In this document: positions 14,810 through 22,038 of the stretch, one piece after another
Layout of the letters: each line of letters starts with the position of its first letter
Numbering within the stretch: the stretch's first letter is position 1
Source of the DNA: a virus
Strand: one strand, 5' to 3'
IMG/VR virus record: IMGVR_UViG_3300020477_001447
Location: 1 to 64,000 of that record
Length of the DNA: 64,000 nt
The notes under the pieces: generated by a model
Database searches by the model: none
Seen by the model: only the letters and a program-made list of their open reading frames with translations
Told to the model about the DNA's origin: nothing
Translations under genes and position numbers: made by a program

Positions 14810-15121
14810 ATGTTTAGTTGGCTAAAAACAAGAATAAACAACAAATTGAGAAACTTCTCAATTGAGCGACTAAAAGCATTTCTCAAAAAGAATGGTTTAG
14901 CTTTTGTTATTATTTTTGTTGGATGGGAAATTATTGAGGATGTTGTTTTTCCTATTATATTTGGAATGTTGGGAAACTATATCCATCCGGCGTTCTACGC
15001 AGGCATTCCAGCCTCTTTAATTTTATGTTTTCATTGGTTGGCCATCCCAATTCTTTGGGGGTTGTGGTTAAAAATAACAAACAAATCAGATACTTATGAT
15101 AATCCTGATTGTTGTGAATGA
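14810..15121 (+). CDS. Membrane protein, unknown function
   Basis: ATG 14810 lies six bases after the tmRNA CCA; upstream in-frame codons belong to the tmRNA and are not counted. The 103-residue product starts with basic MFSWLKTRINNKLRNF. Two or three hydrophobic helices follow (about 30-52, 62-90) with a conserved-looking GWEIIEDVVFP between. It ends in a polar DNPDCCE. No family recognised. Confidence 0.55.
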   Translation: MFSWLKTRINNKLRNFSIERLKAFLKKNGLAFVIIFVGWEIIEDVVFPIIFGMLGNYIHPAFYAGIPASLILCFHWLAIPILWGLWLKITNKSDTYDNPDCCE

Positions 15122-15130
15122 GAGTATATT

Positions 15131-15700
15131 ATGAACAAATTTATTAAAAATATAGCAATATTAGTATCGACCCTTGTTGTGTTGGCAACAATGTCCATTA
15201 CTCAGCTTACATATGCATCTGATTTTATATCAAATTTTGAAAAGGTGCCAGCTATGGCTAAAAGCCCCCTTAAGGTTGGCACATGGGGCCTTACACCAAC
15301 CATAATTGTCTGTGAATATGCTCCAATAAGCCAGACGCAGGTTAATTCAGCAGTCATGTTCTGGAAAGGATTAGGTCACAAGTTTTACTCAACTCAATAT
15401 AAACATGATCCTTTGAATAAGTGTTCGAACCCACAACCAGTTGGTTATATTGTAATACACTTGGTAACAATGGGGGTTCCTATGGAGCAAAATGCTCTAG
15501 CGCAGACACATTTTTTTGTTGAAAACCACAGTAATGAAATAAAATGGGCAATTATTTACATGAGAAGTAATGTTAAAAAAACTGTGCTAGAACATGAAAT
15601 AGGCCACGCTCTAGGTTACCTACATTACAACAAAATTGGTCACTTGATGCATGCAAAGCACATCCAAGGAGGTTGGGACTCCGAAGGTTTAAAAAAATAA
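15131..15700 (+). CDS. Secreted metzincin-like zinc metalloprotease
   Basis: The 189-residue product has a Sec signal peptide (KFIKNIAILVSTLVVLAT ... TYAS, cleavage near residue 30). The zinc site HEIGHALGYLH (155-165) fits the metzincin rule HExxHxxGxxH, and HLMH shortly after can provide the Met-turn. This is the compact catalytic core of matrixin/archaemetzincin-type peptidases. In the host it would be exported to the periplasm or out of the cell. Possible roles are lysis, envelope remodelling or, if packaged, tail-associated digestion. Metzincins are rare in phages. The start is clear and it follows the preceding stop by ten bases. Confidence 0.75.
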   Translation: MNKFIKNIAILVSTLVVLATMSITQLTYASDFISNFEKVPAMAKSPLKVGTWGLTPTIIVCEYAPISQTQVNSAVMFWKGLGHKFYSTQYKHDPLNKCSNPQPVGYIVIHLVTMGVPMEQNALAQTHFFVENHSNEIKWAIIYMRSNVKKTVLEHEIGHALGYLHYNKIGHLMHAKHIQGGWDSEGLKK

Positions 15701-15761
15701 TTTTTAAAGATATTACTTCGCGCTAGAAAAAAAGACACTAGTTATCTGTGGAGAACAGCTG

Positions 15762-16859
15762 GTGTCTAAAAATACTAAAAAAATTAAAGTTGGCTTAACG
15801 TCGAATCATGGTGAAAATATATGGGGTAACGGCCTAGGTCAAAACGTATGGAACTTATACAGGCTTCTTAAGAAAGCCGGCTTTGATGTGTCTTGTGTTT
15901 CAGAAGGTCAAAAGATAGCCGGTAAAAAACTAATATCTACAAAGATTAAACCCCTTATAAAAGAAACTGCTAAAAAATACGATATCATAATAGAGGTAGT
16001 ACATGGCTTGACTACCGATTTTGCAGATTACTATGTCAATACGGGCGGAAAAATTGCTGGAGTTCAATACGGTAATAATTTATTGATTCACACAGAAGAT
16101 TTTCTTTTTAGACCTGAGAAGCTGCCAAAACACGAAACCAGAAGACATGAAATCTGGACATCTCCACATTATGAATTTGCAATACCAGCATATAAAGCTT
16201 TAGAGAAAATACCGGTACATGTGTGTCCTTATATATGGGACTCTGACATATTTGATGTATACTGTAGAGCTAAAAAATATGATCCCTTTTTCAAGCAAGG
16301 GCAAGAGATTAATTCCTTAGCGATGTTTGAGCCAAACTTAAATATGGTGAAAACATCCACAATACCAATATTGATTATAGAAAGCTACTTTGATTCAATT
16401 GGGAAGTATGATAAGGATGTATATGTGTTTGGAGCTTTAAAACTCAAAGACAACAACATGTTTCAAGACTTCATTCAGAAACTGAATGTGTTTAAGCATA
16501 GAAAGATATCGTTTGAAGGGCGTTGGCACACTCCTTATGCCATGCACAAAGGTCTTTCAGATTTGATCGTGTCTCATCAATGGGAAAATCACTTAAACTA
16601 CCTACAACTGGAAACAATGTACACCAACAGACCTTGTGTACATAACAATCCTAGATTAAAAGAATATGGCTTTTACTATGACATGTTCGATGTAGATGCC
16701 GGTCGCGAACAGTTGAGTATAGCACTTGAAACCCATAGTGATAACTTTAAAGAAACTTCTGAAATGAATAAAGAAAAGCTTTGGGATTACAATCCTTTAA
16801 ACCAAAAGAATGTAGATGCATATGCAGAGCTTATAACCAATCTTGTTGAAACAAAATGA
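15762..16859 (+). CDS. DUF2827-like glycosyltransferase
   Basis: GTG start 15762 with GGAG (15750-15753). The 365-residue product begins KVGLTSNHGENIWGNGLGQN, the sequence style of DUF2827, a GT-B fold family encoded in O-antigen/capsule clusters. The second half carries the donor-domain pattern with SDLIVSHQWENHLNYLQLE, HNNPRLKEYGFYY. It overlaps the following aminotransferase by four bases. Predicted to transfer a sugar in glycan synthesis; donor and acceptor unknown. Confidence 0.65.
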   Translation: MSKNTKKIKVGLTSNHGENIWGNGLGQNVWNLYRLLKKAGFDVSCVSEGQKIAGKKLISTKIKPLIKETAKKYDIIIEVVHGLTTDFADYYVNTGGKIAGVQYGNNLLIHTEDFLFRPEKLPKHETRRHEIWTSPHYEFAIPAYKALEKIPVHVCPYIWDSDIFDVYCRAKKYDPFFKQGQEINSLAMFEPNLNMVKTSTIPILIIESYFDSIGKYDKDVYVFGALKLKDNNMFQDFIQKLNVFKHRKISFEGRWHTPYAMHKGLSDLIVSHQWENHLNYLQLETMYTNRPCVHNNPRLKEYGFYYDMFDVDAGREQLSIALETHSDNFKETSEMNKEKLWDYNPLNQKNVDAYAELITNLVETK

Positions 16860-18097
16860 AAAATACGTTTAGTAGGGTACCAAAAACAGGAGTCATTTAT
16901 GTGACACAAAGGGCCACTAATGAGGGCTTTTACAGAGGAAACACTGAATGGTGTAATCTAGGCCAAGGGCAGCCGGAAATAGACAAATTAGATCAAGGTG
17001 TCGACAGAATAACAAATATAGAGCTTGATTTAATGGATTACGAATACTCCCCAGTCGGCGGTTTGAAGAGTTTTCGCGAAGCAATTGCAGAACAATACAA
17101 TTCGTTATACAGAGTAGATAAAGCCTCTAAGTATACATATGAAAATGTTTCAGTTTGCCCGGGCGGGAGATCAGCACTGACCAGGCTGGTGGCATCAATA
17201 GGAAATATTAATTTAGGACATTTTATTCCGGATTATACCGCATATGAAGAACTATTGGCCTCCTTTAAAACATTCAACACAATACCAATTTTATTAGATC
17301 CAGAGAATGGTTACAATATATCATCACAAGAACTAGAAAAAGAAGTGCATGGTAGGGGCCTGGGAGCTTTATTGGTTTCTAACCCCTGCAACCCCACTGG
17401 GAAAGTAATTACTGACTCTGCCCTACAGAAGTGGATAAATATCGGAAATGCCTTTGATTGCACTATGATAATGGATGAGTTTTATAGTAGTTACATATAC
17501 AGTGGTATACCCTCTGGTGAAACTTTAAGTTCTAGTAGGTATGTTGATGATGTAAATAAAGATCCTGTTGTTATTATTAACGGCATGTCAAAAAACTGGC
17601 GTTATCCTGGGTGGAGAATTGCTTGGATTGTTGGCCCAAAACATATCATAAGTTCTATCAATAGTGCTGGTAGTTTTTTAGATGGTGGTCCTAGCAGACC
17701 TTTACAAAAAGCTAGCTTATCTTTATTTAATAATAAATTATATAATATAGAAACAAAAGCAATACAAACTGAATTTAGAAAGAAGAGAAGAGTTCTATTA
17801 GATGGTTTACAAAATGTTGGTGTCTTTTTCGAAAGAGAACCTGAAGGAGCCTTCTATGCCTGGGGTAATATATCTAATCTACCTTCTTCAATCAATACAG
17901 GTCAAAACTTTCTAGAAGCATGTTTAAAAGAAAAAGTAATAGTAGTCCCAGGTGAATACTTTGATGTTAACCCAGGTAAAAGAAGAGATAATAATTCTAG
18001 GTTTAAAAATCATATAAGATTTTCTTTTGGTCCTAAGACTGAAGTTTTAACAGAAGCAATGTACAGATTGGAAAAAGTTGTAGATCAGCATAAATGA
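16856..18097 (+). CDS. PLP-dependent aminotransferase, class I/II
   Basis: 413 residues with the fold-type I signatures: LGQGQPEID, YSPVGGLKSFREAIAEQY (substrate loop), SNPCNPTGKV (Asn contacting PLP), MIMDEFYSSY (Asp-x-x-Tyr) and GMSKNWRYPGWRIAW, with the Schiff-base Lys. Length and order match aspartate/aromatic aminotransferases rather than sugar aminotransferases of the DegT type. ATGA overlap with the gene before. Its joint placement with a glycosyltransferase hints at modification of a glycan or an amino-acid linked sugar; this is inference. Enzyme appears complete. Confidence 0.85.
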   Translation: MKNTFSRVPKTGVIYVTQRATNEGFYRGNTEWCNLGQGQPEIDKLDQGVDRITNIELDLMDYEYSPVGGLKSFREAIAEQYNSLYRVDKASKYTYENVSVCPGGRSALTRLVASIGNINLGHFIPDYTAYEELLASFKTFNTIPILLDPENGYNISSQELEKEVHGRGLGALLVSNPCNPTGKVITDSALQKWINIGNAFDCTMIMDEFYSSYIYSGIPSGETLSSSRYVDDVNKDPVVIINGMSKNWRYPGWRIAWIVGPKHIISSINSAGSFLDGGPSRPLQKASLSLFNNKLYNIETKAIQTEFRKKRRVLLDGLQNVGVFFEREPEGAFYAWGNISNLPSSINTGQNFLEACLKEKVIVVPGEYFDVNPGKRRDNNSRFKNHIRFSFGPKTEVLTEAMYRLEKVVDQHK

Positions 18098-18192
18098 TAC
18101 AAAAGGTTTTCTTTACAGTTTCTATTTTACTTGTTATTATAACTTTTATAAGCATGATCACTGATACTGGATCACCAAAGAAATGGAGCTAA
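18094..18192 (+). CDS. Possible 32-residue membrane peptide
   Basis: ATG 18094 overlaps the aminotransferase stop (ATGA) and the frame ends at TAA 18190-18192, overlapping the next gene. The product is a single hydrophobic helix (VFFTVSILLVIITFISM) with a polar end (TDTGSPKKWS). The tight coupling on both sides supports it. Confidence 0.45.
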   Translation: MIQKVFFTVSILLVIITFISMITDTGSPKKWS

Positions 18193-18443
18193 CATTGGAA
18201 AACGAACAAGAAGAACAAGTGCATGAAGAGGGGCTTCCGTGGAAAGTAGTAGCAAAGTATCCGACATATGAATTGGCAGATCAGGAAAGACATATTTTGT
18301 CAAAAGAGCCAAATTTGCAAGTAAAAGTAAAGTACATGTCTCCCAGCAAAAAAAAGGATTATTTTGCGGTAAAAACTAGAGTTGATCCAGAGGTTCAGCT
18401 AGCAGAGCGAAAAACCAATAAAAAAAAGAAACGAAAGTCTTGA
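18183..18443 (+). CDS. Small protein, unknown function
   Basis: 86 residues, starting inside the tail of the small peptide gene. Acidic N-terminus (ELTLENEQEEQ), then a probable beta-alpha-beta unit (WKVVAKYPTYELADQERHIL, LQVKVKYM) and a Lys-rich end (TNKKKKRKS). This looks like a small SPOR- or ferredoxin-like fold of unknown role. It is followed at once by the promoter for the SpoU-type gene. Confidence 0.45.
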   Translation: MELTLENEQEEQVHEEGLPWKVVAKYPTYELADQERHILSKEPNLQVKVKYMSPSKKKDYFAVKTRVDPEVQLAERKTNKKKKRKS

Positions 18444-18475
18444 CACATCGTCAATAGTCTAGTATTATTGGTGTA
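18440..18475 (+). promoter_or_regulatory. Strong sigma70-type promoter, leaderless
   Basis: TTGACA (18440-18445, perfect), 17-base spacer, TATTAT (18463-18468). The predicted start point falls at 18475, the A of the ATG of the methylase gene, so no leader and no Shine-Dalgarno exist. The same geometry occurs before the UV endonuclease gene (1307-1342). Confidence 0.7.
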
Positions 18476-18999
18476 TGATTCGAGCCGAAACAAGACTTCA
18501 GAGATATAACAAAAAATTAATTAATGCTAAGGTTTATCCAGTCTCGATTTGCGCAATAAATTTTACGTTTGATGAGAATATTGGGTATATTATACGTGCT
18601 GCAGCCTGTTTTGGAGCAGAGAAAATACACCTGATAGGTAGGATACCCTCTAGGAGCGCCGTAAAGGCCACTTCCGGCTCGTTATATGATTTTGTGAGTA
18701 TTGAGTCGCATAGCTCACCTCGCGCATTTCTACAGCGCATGAGAGAGGAAAAAGTACAATTAATATCAGCAGAATTAACTGATCAGTCAAATTCTATAGA
18801 AAATTACAAATTTTCATTCGAAAAAAGACTCTGTATTGTTGTCGGAAATGAATCATATGGAATACCAGAAGAGATACTGCACAATAGTGAAAAAGTCTAC
18901 ATTCCAATGCCGGGAATTGGATTTTGTTTAAACACGGCACAAGCAGCTAATATAATGTTGTATGAAACAGTTAAGCAATATGAAAGGTTGAGTAAATGA
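18475..18999 (+). CDS. SpoU/TrmH-family RNA 2'-O-methyltransferase (SPOUT)
   Basis: 174 residues with the three SPOUT knot motifs: NFTFDENIGYIIRAAACFGA (motif 1, Asn/Arg), IVVGNESYGIPEEIL (motif 2) and IPMPGIGFCLNTAQAANIML (motif 3). Proteins of this family methylate riboses in tRNA (e.g. Gm18) or rRNA with SAM. There is no extra RNA-binding N-terminal domain, so it is of the short type. Its neighbourhood of tmRNA and tRNA genes suggests a role in modifying phage or host tRNA. It is read from its own promoter; the next gene overlaps by four bases. Confidence 0.85.
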   Translation: MIRAETRLQRYNKKLINAKVYPVSICAINFTFDENIGYIIRAAACFGAEKIHLIGRIPSRSAVKATSGSLYDFVSIESHSSPRAFLQRMREEKVQLISAELTDQSNSIENYKFSFEKRLCIVVGNESYGIPEEILHNSEKVYIPMPGIGFCLNTAQAANIMLYETVKQYERLSK

Positions 19000-19241
19000 A
19001 CATATCAATTGAGAGAGTTAGGAACGGATGGCTAGCGACCATAGACAAGAACGTATGGATCTTCCAAGATGAAGAGTGTGACGCTGAGAAAGATGGTGAC
19101 TATTTGTCAGAAGCAGATGCTTTAAAGAGATTGCTTGAATTTGTTTTTTCAGATTATTTAGAATCAGAAGTGAGTGGCGGTATAGTTTTGGATTTCGTAT
19201 CTGAAGGTACCAACCCGAAAGAAGAAAATGAAGAAGCTTAG
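18996..19241 (+). CDS. Small acidic protein, unknown function
   Basis: 81 residues; ATGA overlap with the methylase. Starts NISIERVRNGWLATIDKNVWIF, a beta-hairpin-like stretch with two Trp, then acidic helices (EADALKRLLEFVFSDYLES) and a Glu-rich end. Similar short proteins with an N-terminal RVRNGWL strand occur in other phages without assigned function. Confidence 0.45.
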   Translation: MNISIERVRNGWLATIDKNVWIFQDEECDAEKDGDYLSEADALKRLLEFVFSDYLESEVSGGIVLDFVSEGTNPKEENEEA

Positions 19242-19491
19242 TATTATAATTTGTGGTTGTCTTTTGTTAACATCTTGTGCGCACTTAAAGTTTGTTAGTT
19301 TGCCACAATCAGGTGGCAAGTGTACATCTGACTTTCCAGTGAAAGGAAACGATGGGAACAATGGTTGGATTTATCATACGTTTGATAGCCCTTACTATAA
19401 CAAGGTTGTAGCAGAGTGGTGTTTTAAAGATGAAGATGCTGCATTGAATTTTGGATATCGAAAGTTTAAAACAAAGAGGAGATACCGGTAG
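19228..19491 (+). CDS. Small lipoprotein
   Basis: 87 residues with a lipoprotein signal: MKKLSIIICGCLLLTSC with lipobox LTSC and Cys17 predicted lipidated. The mature part has two further cysteines (CTSDF and the C of EWCFKDE) and a basic end (FKTKRRYR). No family recognised. It overlaps the gene before by 14 bases. Phage lipoproteins are often made early and block superinfection; that is a guess here. Confidence 0.6.
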   Translation: MKKLSIIICGCLLLTSCAHLKFVSLPQSGGKCTSDFPVKGNDGNNGWIYHTFDSPYYNKVVAEWCFKDEDAALNFGYRKFKTKRRYR

Positions 19492-19506
19492 AGGTTGTGA
19501 AAATTA

Positions 19507-19583
<77 letters not shown>

Positions 19584-19594
19584 TGAATTAATTT

Positions 19595-19915
19595 ATGAAA
19601 AATAAAATTTTAACATTTATATTTTGTTTGATTGTGGCCACCTTCATGAAGCTAGCTTGTGTACAGGGTCAGGAAACATCAAAAGAAGATTGTTTTGCCT
19701 TATTTCAAGAAATAATAGAAAAACAGAATTTAAGAAGAGCATATCAGCTTGGTTATGAGGAAATGCTACATCGCCACACTAATGGCGAAATTTCTAAAGA
19801 AAAATATGAAGTATTTCGAAATGTTTGGTTTATAAAGGAAAACGAGTTGAAAAGCGAGGTAACGGCATTGTATGATGTTGCATATGCCGGTGGCTGTTTT
19901 GATTATAAAAAGTAG
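19595..19915 (+). CDS. Secreted or lipid-anchored small protein
   Basis: 106 residues with a signal sequence (KNKILTFIFCLIVATF). Either a lipobox KLAC (Cys22) or ordinary cleavage after VQG is possible. The mature part has a helical repeat-like segment (EIIEKQNLRRAYQLGYEEML) and two cysteines (SKEDC, GGCFDY) that may pair. Not recognised. The ATG follows tRNA-Arg by eleven bases, with no strong ribosome-binding site. Confidence 0.5.
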   Translation: MKNKILTFIFCLIVATFMKLACVQGQETSKEDCFALFQEIIEKQNLRRAYQLGYEEMLHRHTNGEISKEKYEVFRNVWFIKENELKSEVTALYDVAYAGGCFDYKK

Positions 19916-19957
19916 ATTTGGTTGGTAGAAAACTAATCTAGTTATGGAGAAACAATC

Positions 19958-20215
19958 ATGCAGTTAACAGAAAAACGTAAAAGAGAAATAATCCTTCAAG
20001 CAATGGTTGAATTCGGATCAGAGCCAGAATGGTATATACAAAATAGCTCAGATATGGGTTTAACCTTGTATGCTGATTGTTGGGAAAACACCACTCTCTC
20101 TAGAGAACTTCGAAAAACTCTACCTCACCGTTATCATGGTCTAAGGACGGTTGTACTTCACAGGACTCCGGAGCCAGTAGACCCCGAAGAAGAAAATAAA
20201 AAATTTACAGTTTAG
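19958..20215 (+). CDS. Small protein, unknown function
   Basis: 85 residues, with GGAG a few bases upstream of ATG 19958. Starts MQLTEKRKREIILQAMVEFG (basic helix). It continues with EPEWYIQNSSDMGLTLYADCW and an HRYHGLRTVVLHRTP strand. No domain recognised. Confidence 0.45.
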   Translation: MQLTEKRKREIILQAMVEFGSEPEWYIQNSSDMGLTLYADCWENTTLSRELRKTLPHRYHGLRTVVLHRTPEPVDPEEENKKFTV

Positions 20216-20216
20216 A

Positions 20217-20245
20217 TTCACAAACTGCAAAAAAACATTTATACT
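20217..20245 (+). promoter_or_regulatory. Sigma70-type promoter
   Basis: TTCACA (20217-20222), 17-base spacer, TATACT (20240-20245). The expected start is about 20252, giving a 14-base leader with a purine-rich stretch before ATG 20266. Confidence 0.55.
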
Positions 20246-20265
20246 AAAGAAAAGAGAGTGTTGTG

Positions 20266-20766
20266 ATGAGTAAGAAAACAATTATTGTTAGTGGGGGATT
20301 CGATCCCGTTCATGTTGGTCATGTAAGAATGATACAGGAAGCCGCCAAACATGGTGATGTGACTGTCGTAATTAACAGCGATGCATGGCTCCTGCGAAAA
20401 AAAGGATATATATTTATGCCGTGGGAACAACGTCGTGAAATAATCCAGTCAATAACTGGAGTACACTCAGTGGAACCAGTAGACGATTCTGATGGTAGTG
20501 TTTGTGAAGCACTAATAAGGCTCAAGCCTGACATATTCGGTAATGGTGGGGATAGGACAAATAAAAATACTCCGGAAAAAGCCATATGCAATGAATTAGG
20601 AATTGAAATGCTCTGGGCCCTTGGAGGCGATAAAATACAGAGTAGTTCCACGTTGGTACAATCAGCCACAGGATTAAAAGCTAGGTCATATGGAGAAAAT
20701 GATTTGACAGCACCCTCAGAATCATATATACTAACTCCAGATCATATGATTGGAGATAAAAAATGA
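20266..20766 (+). CDS. Cytidylyltransferase-family nucleotidyltransferase (RfaE2/TagD-like)
   Basis: ATG 20266 gives SKKTIIVSGGFDPVHVGH, with the HxGH motif (16-19) of nucleotide-binding alpha/beta phosphodiesterases. Further family landmarks are VINSDAWLLRKKGYIFMPW, RREIIQSI, FGNGGDR and the KIQSSST near the C-terminus, where the usual SS-T-x-x-R lacks the final Arg. Members make ADP-heptose, CDP-glycerol or similar activated sugars. At 166 residues it is a stand-alone domain. A role with the surface-glycan genes of this genome is likely, but the substrate cannot be told. Own promoter upstream. Confidence 0.8.
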   Translation: MSKKTIIVSGGFDPVHVGHVRMIQEAAKHGDVTVVINSDAWLLRKKGYIFMPWEQRREIIQSITGVHSVEPVDDSDGSVCEALIRLKPDIFGNGGDRTNKNTPEKAICNELGIEMLWALGGDKIQSSSTLVQSATGLKARSYGENDLTAPSESYILTPDHMIGDKK

Positions 20767-21119
20767 TTGTGAATGTGGATGACAAGCCGGCCCCCGGTGC
20801 TTACTTTATTGATTTTACTTATGCAAGGGAGGGAAATTTCTATCATGCTTATGTAAAGTTAGATGACGTTGTATCTTGGGAATCTGAAATTGTTACGACA
20901 GCCGATGCGCCAGAGAAGAGAGAATCTAATCGGCAACCCGGACAACGAAATTGGATTTTGTGTACAACACACAAGACGTACAGGACAGTTGAAAACTTTC
21001 ACACTATTATGAAAACGTGCAGATGGTATGCTGCTCCTGAAGTAGGATCCCCTCGTTATTCTGGTCGGCTAGATGACATGGCTGTAGTCAGACTAAAGGA
21101 AAGTGAAAAAAATGCTTAG
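20763..21119 (+). CDS. Protein of unknown function
   Basis: 118 residues; ATGA overlap with the nucleotidyltransferase. A beta-rich first half (AYFIDFTYAREGNFYHAYVKL) precedes a basic middle (KRESNRQPGQRNW). A CTTHKTYRTVENFH motif with Cys/His, and a polar end, follow. No known domain. The gene also overlaps the next by 17 bases. Confidence 0.45.
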   Translation: MIVNVDDKPAPGAYFIDFTYAREGNFYHAYVKLDDVVSWESEIVTTADAPEKRESNRQPGQRNWILCTTHKTYRTVENFHTIMKTCRWYAAPEVGSPRYSGRLDDMAVVRLKESEKNA

Positions 21120-21357
21120 TGAATATCTTAAGGTTGCTAAAGAGTTTATCATCGGTGTAGTTGTTTGGTTTTTATTGGTAGTATTGATGTTGTGTTACTT
21201 AACTACAGTTGGTACTGCGATATCGTATGTCTTTAATTCATACAATATGGAAGGTTATGTGGACACCTCTTTTGGTTTGGCTGTGTTCTTTGTTGTAATT
21301 GGCACAGTCTGGATCCCATACCATATTAAGTCAATATTTAAGTTTATGTTCAAGTAG
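21103..21357 (+). CDS. Two-helix membrane protein
   Basis: 84 residues with two hydrophobic segments (about 13-36 and 53-73) joined by a short polar loop (FNSYNMEGYVDTSFG); basic ends. Its TAG stop (21355-21357) is formed together with the first two bases of tRNA-Val, so gene and tRNA overlap by two bases. Unknown role. Confidence 0.5.
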   Translation: MKKMLSEYLKVAKEFIIGVVVWFLLVVLMLCYLTTVGTAISYVFNSYNMEGYVDTSFGLAVFFVVIGTVWIPYHIKSIFKFMFK

Positions 21358-21431
21358 GCAGGTAGCTCAGTTGGCAGAGCAGCGCCTTTACACGGCGCGG
21401 GTCGCAGGTTCGAATCCTGTCCTGCCTACCA
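21356..21431 (+). tRNA. tRNA-Val (anticodon TAC)
   Basis: Acceptor AGGCAGG/CCTGCCT; D-arm GCTCAGTTGGCAGAGC; anticodon stem GCGCC/GGCGC with loop TTTACAC; T-arm GCAGG-TTCGAAT-CCTGT; A and encoded CCA. The 3' end abuts the convergent minus-strand gene. Confidence 0.95.
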
Positions 21432-21815
21432 CTATAGAACAGATGTAGAAATTCCAGCTTTTTTTGCATCTAAGTGTAGCCGCAATGTATCGGCATATTC
21501 TTTAAATACAGCTGAGGTATTGAGTGTTATTCTCATCTTGTTAAGAATAAGTTGGGTTGTTGGTGGATAGTAGGCTTTTTGTCGACCAATTAATTGATTA
21601 AGTTCTTGAACTTTATCATATGCATAGTAGAAAGCCCTCCCGGGTTCTTTTTGATTAACAAAGTCTAAACCTCGCTGAGCCTCATCTAAAAAATCTAAAA
21701 CTCTTTTGTTCTGAACATCAGTAGGTTCAGGCGCATTATTAAAATATCTTAGGTAATTAAAGAGGGTTTGAACGTTGTTCGCCATATATTTTCTCATGCT
21801 TTCCCAGTGTGACAT
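21432..21815 (-). CDS. Minus-strand helical protein, unknown function
   Basis: 127 residues on the minus strand, starting at 21815 and ending one base after tRNA-Val. Predominantly helical and charged (ESMRKYMANNVQTLFNYL, VLDFLDEAQRGLDFV) with an AYDKVQELNQLI block. The sense assignment is supported by codon structure, and no + strand frame covers it. It is divergent from the fibre gene downstream, with the 223-base gap between holding regulatory signals. No family recognised. Confidence 0.5.
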   Translation of the reverse strand: MSHWESMRKYMANNVQTLFNYLRYFNNAPEPTDVQNKRVLDFLDEAQRGLDFVNQKEPGRAFYYAYDKVQELNQLIGRQKAYYPPTTQLILNKMRITLNTSAVFKEYADTLRLHLDAKKAGISTSVL

Positions 21816-22038
21816 AACTGTGACATTAGGGTAAAGGTCGTGCTATAAATATTTTAAAAAAAATCCAACAGCCATTTTTTTGTATGTTGTTGAAATGTAA
21901 CGATATTATTTTTTCTGTAAAAAACCTTTAAAAAAAATAAAAGGAAATGCATTTTTATGCGTCTATGTACGTGATGAGTGGCCCGAGTTCTTGCGGGCAC
22001 GGGTACACTTATAACCATAAAATAAGGAGAAATAAATT
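21816..22038 (+). other. Intergenic region before the fibre gene
   Basis: A 223-base gap between divergent genes. It holds the late promoter (21844), AT-rich tracts, a small GCAT-TTTT-ATGC stem near 21947, a GCCCG/CGGGC hairpin (about 21981-21998), and the ribosome-binding site AAGGAG ahead of ATG 22039. The hairpins would sit in the 5' leader of the late transcript and could stabilise it. Confidence 0.5.
21844..21851 (+). promoter_or_regulatory. T4-type late promoter TATAAATA
   Basis: TATAAATA is the exact octamer recognised by T4-type late sigma gp55 together with the sliding clamp. It stands alone in the 223-base gap before the fibre gene, with no -35 box, as expected for this class. A gp55-like gene is in the same window (51329). 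Confidence 0.65.

Noticed and set aside
21947-21998. Leader hairpins before the fibre gene as a riboswitch
   Set aside because: Only two small stems, no ligand-class sequence features; leader stabilising is simpler.
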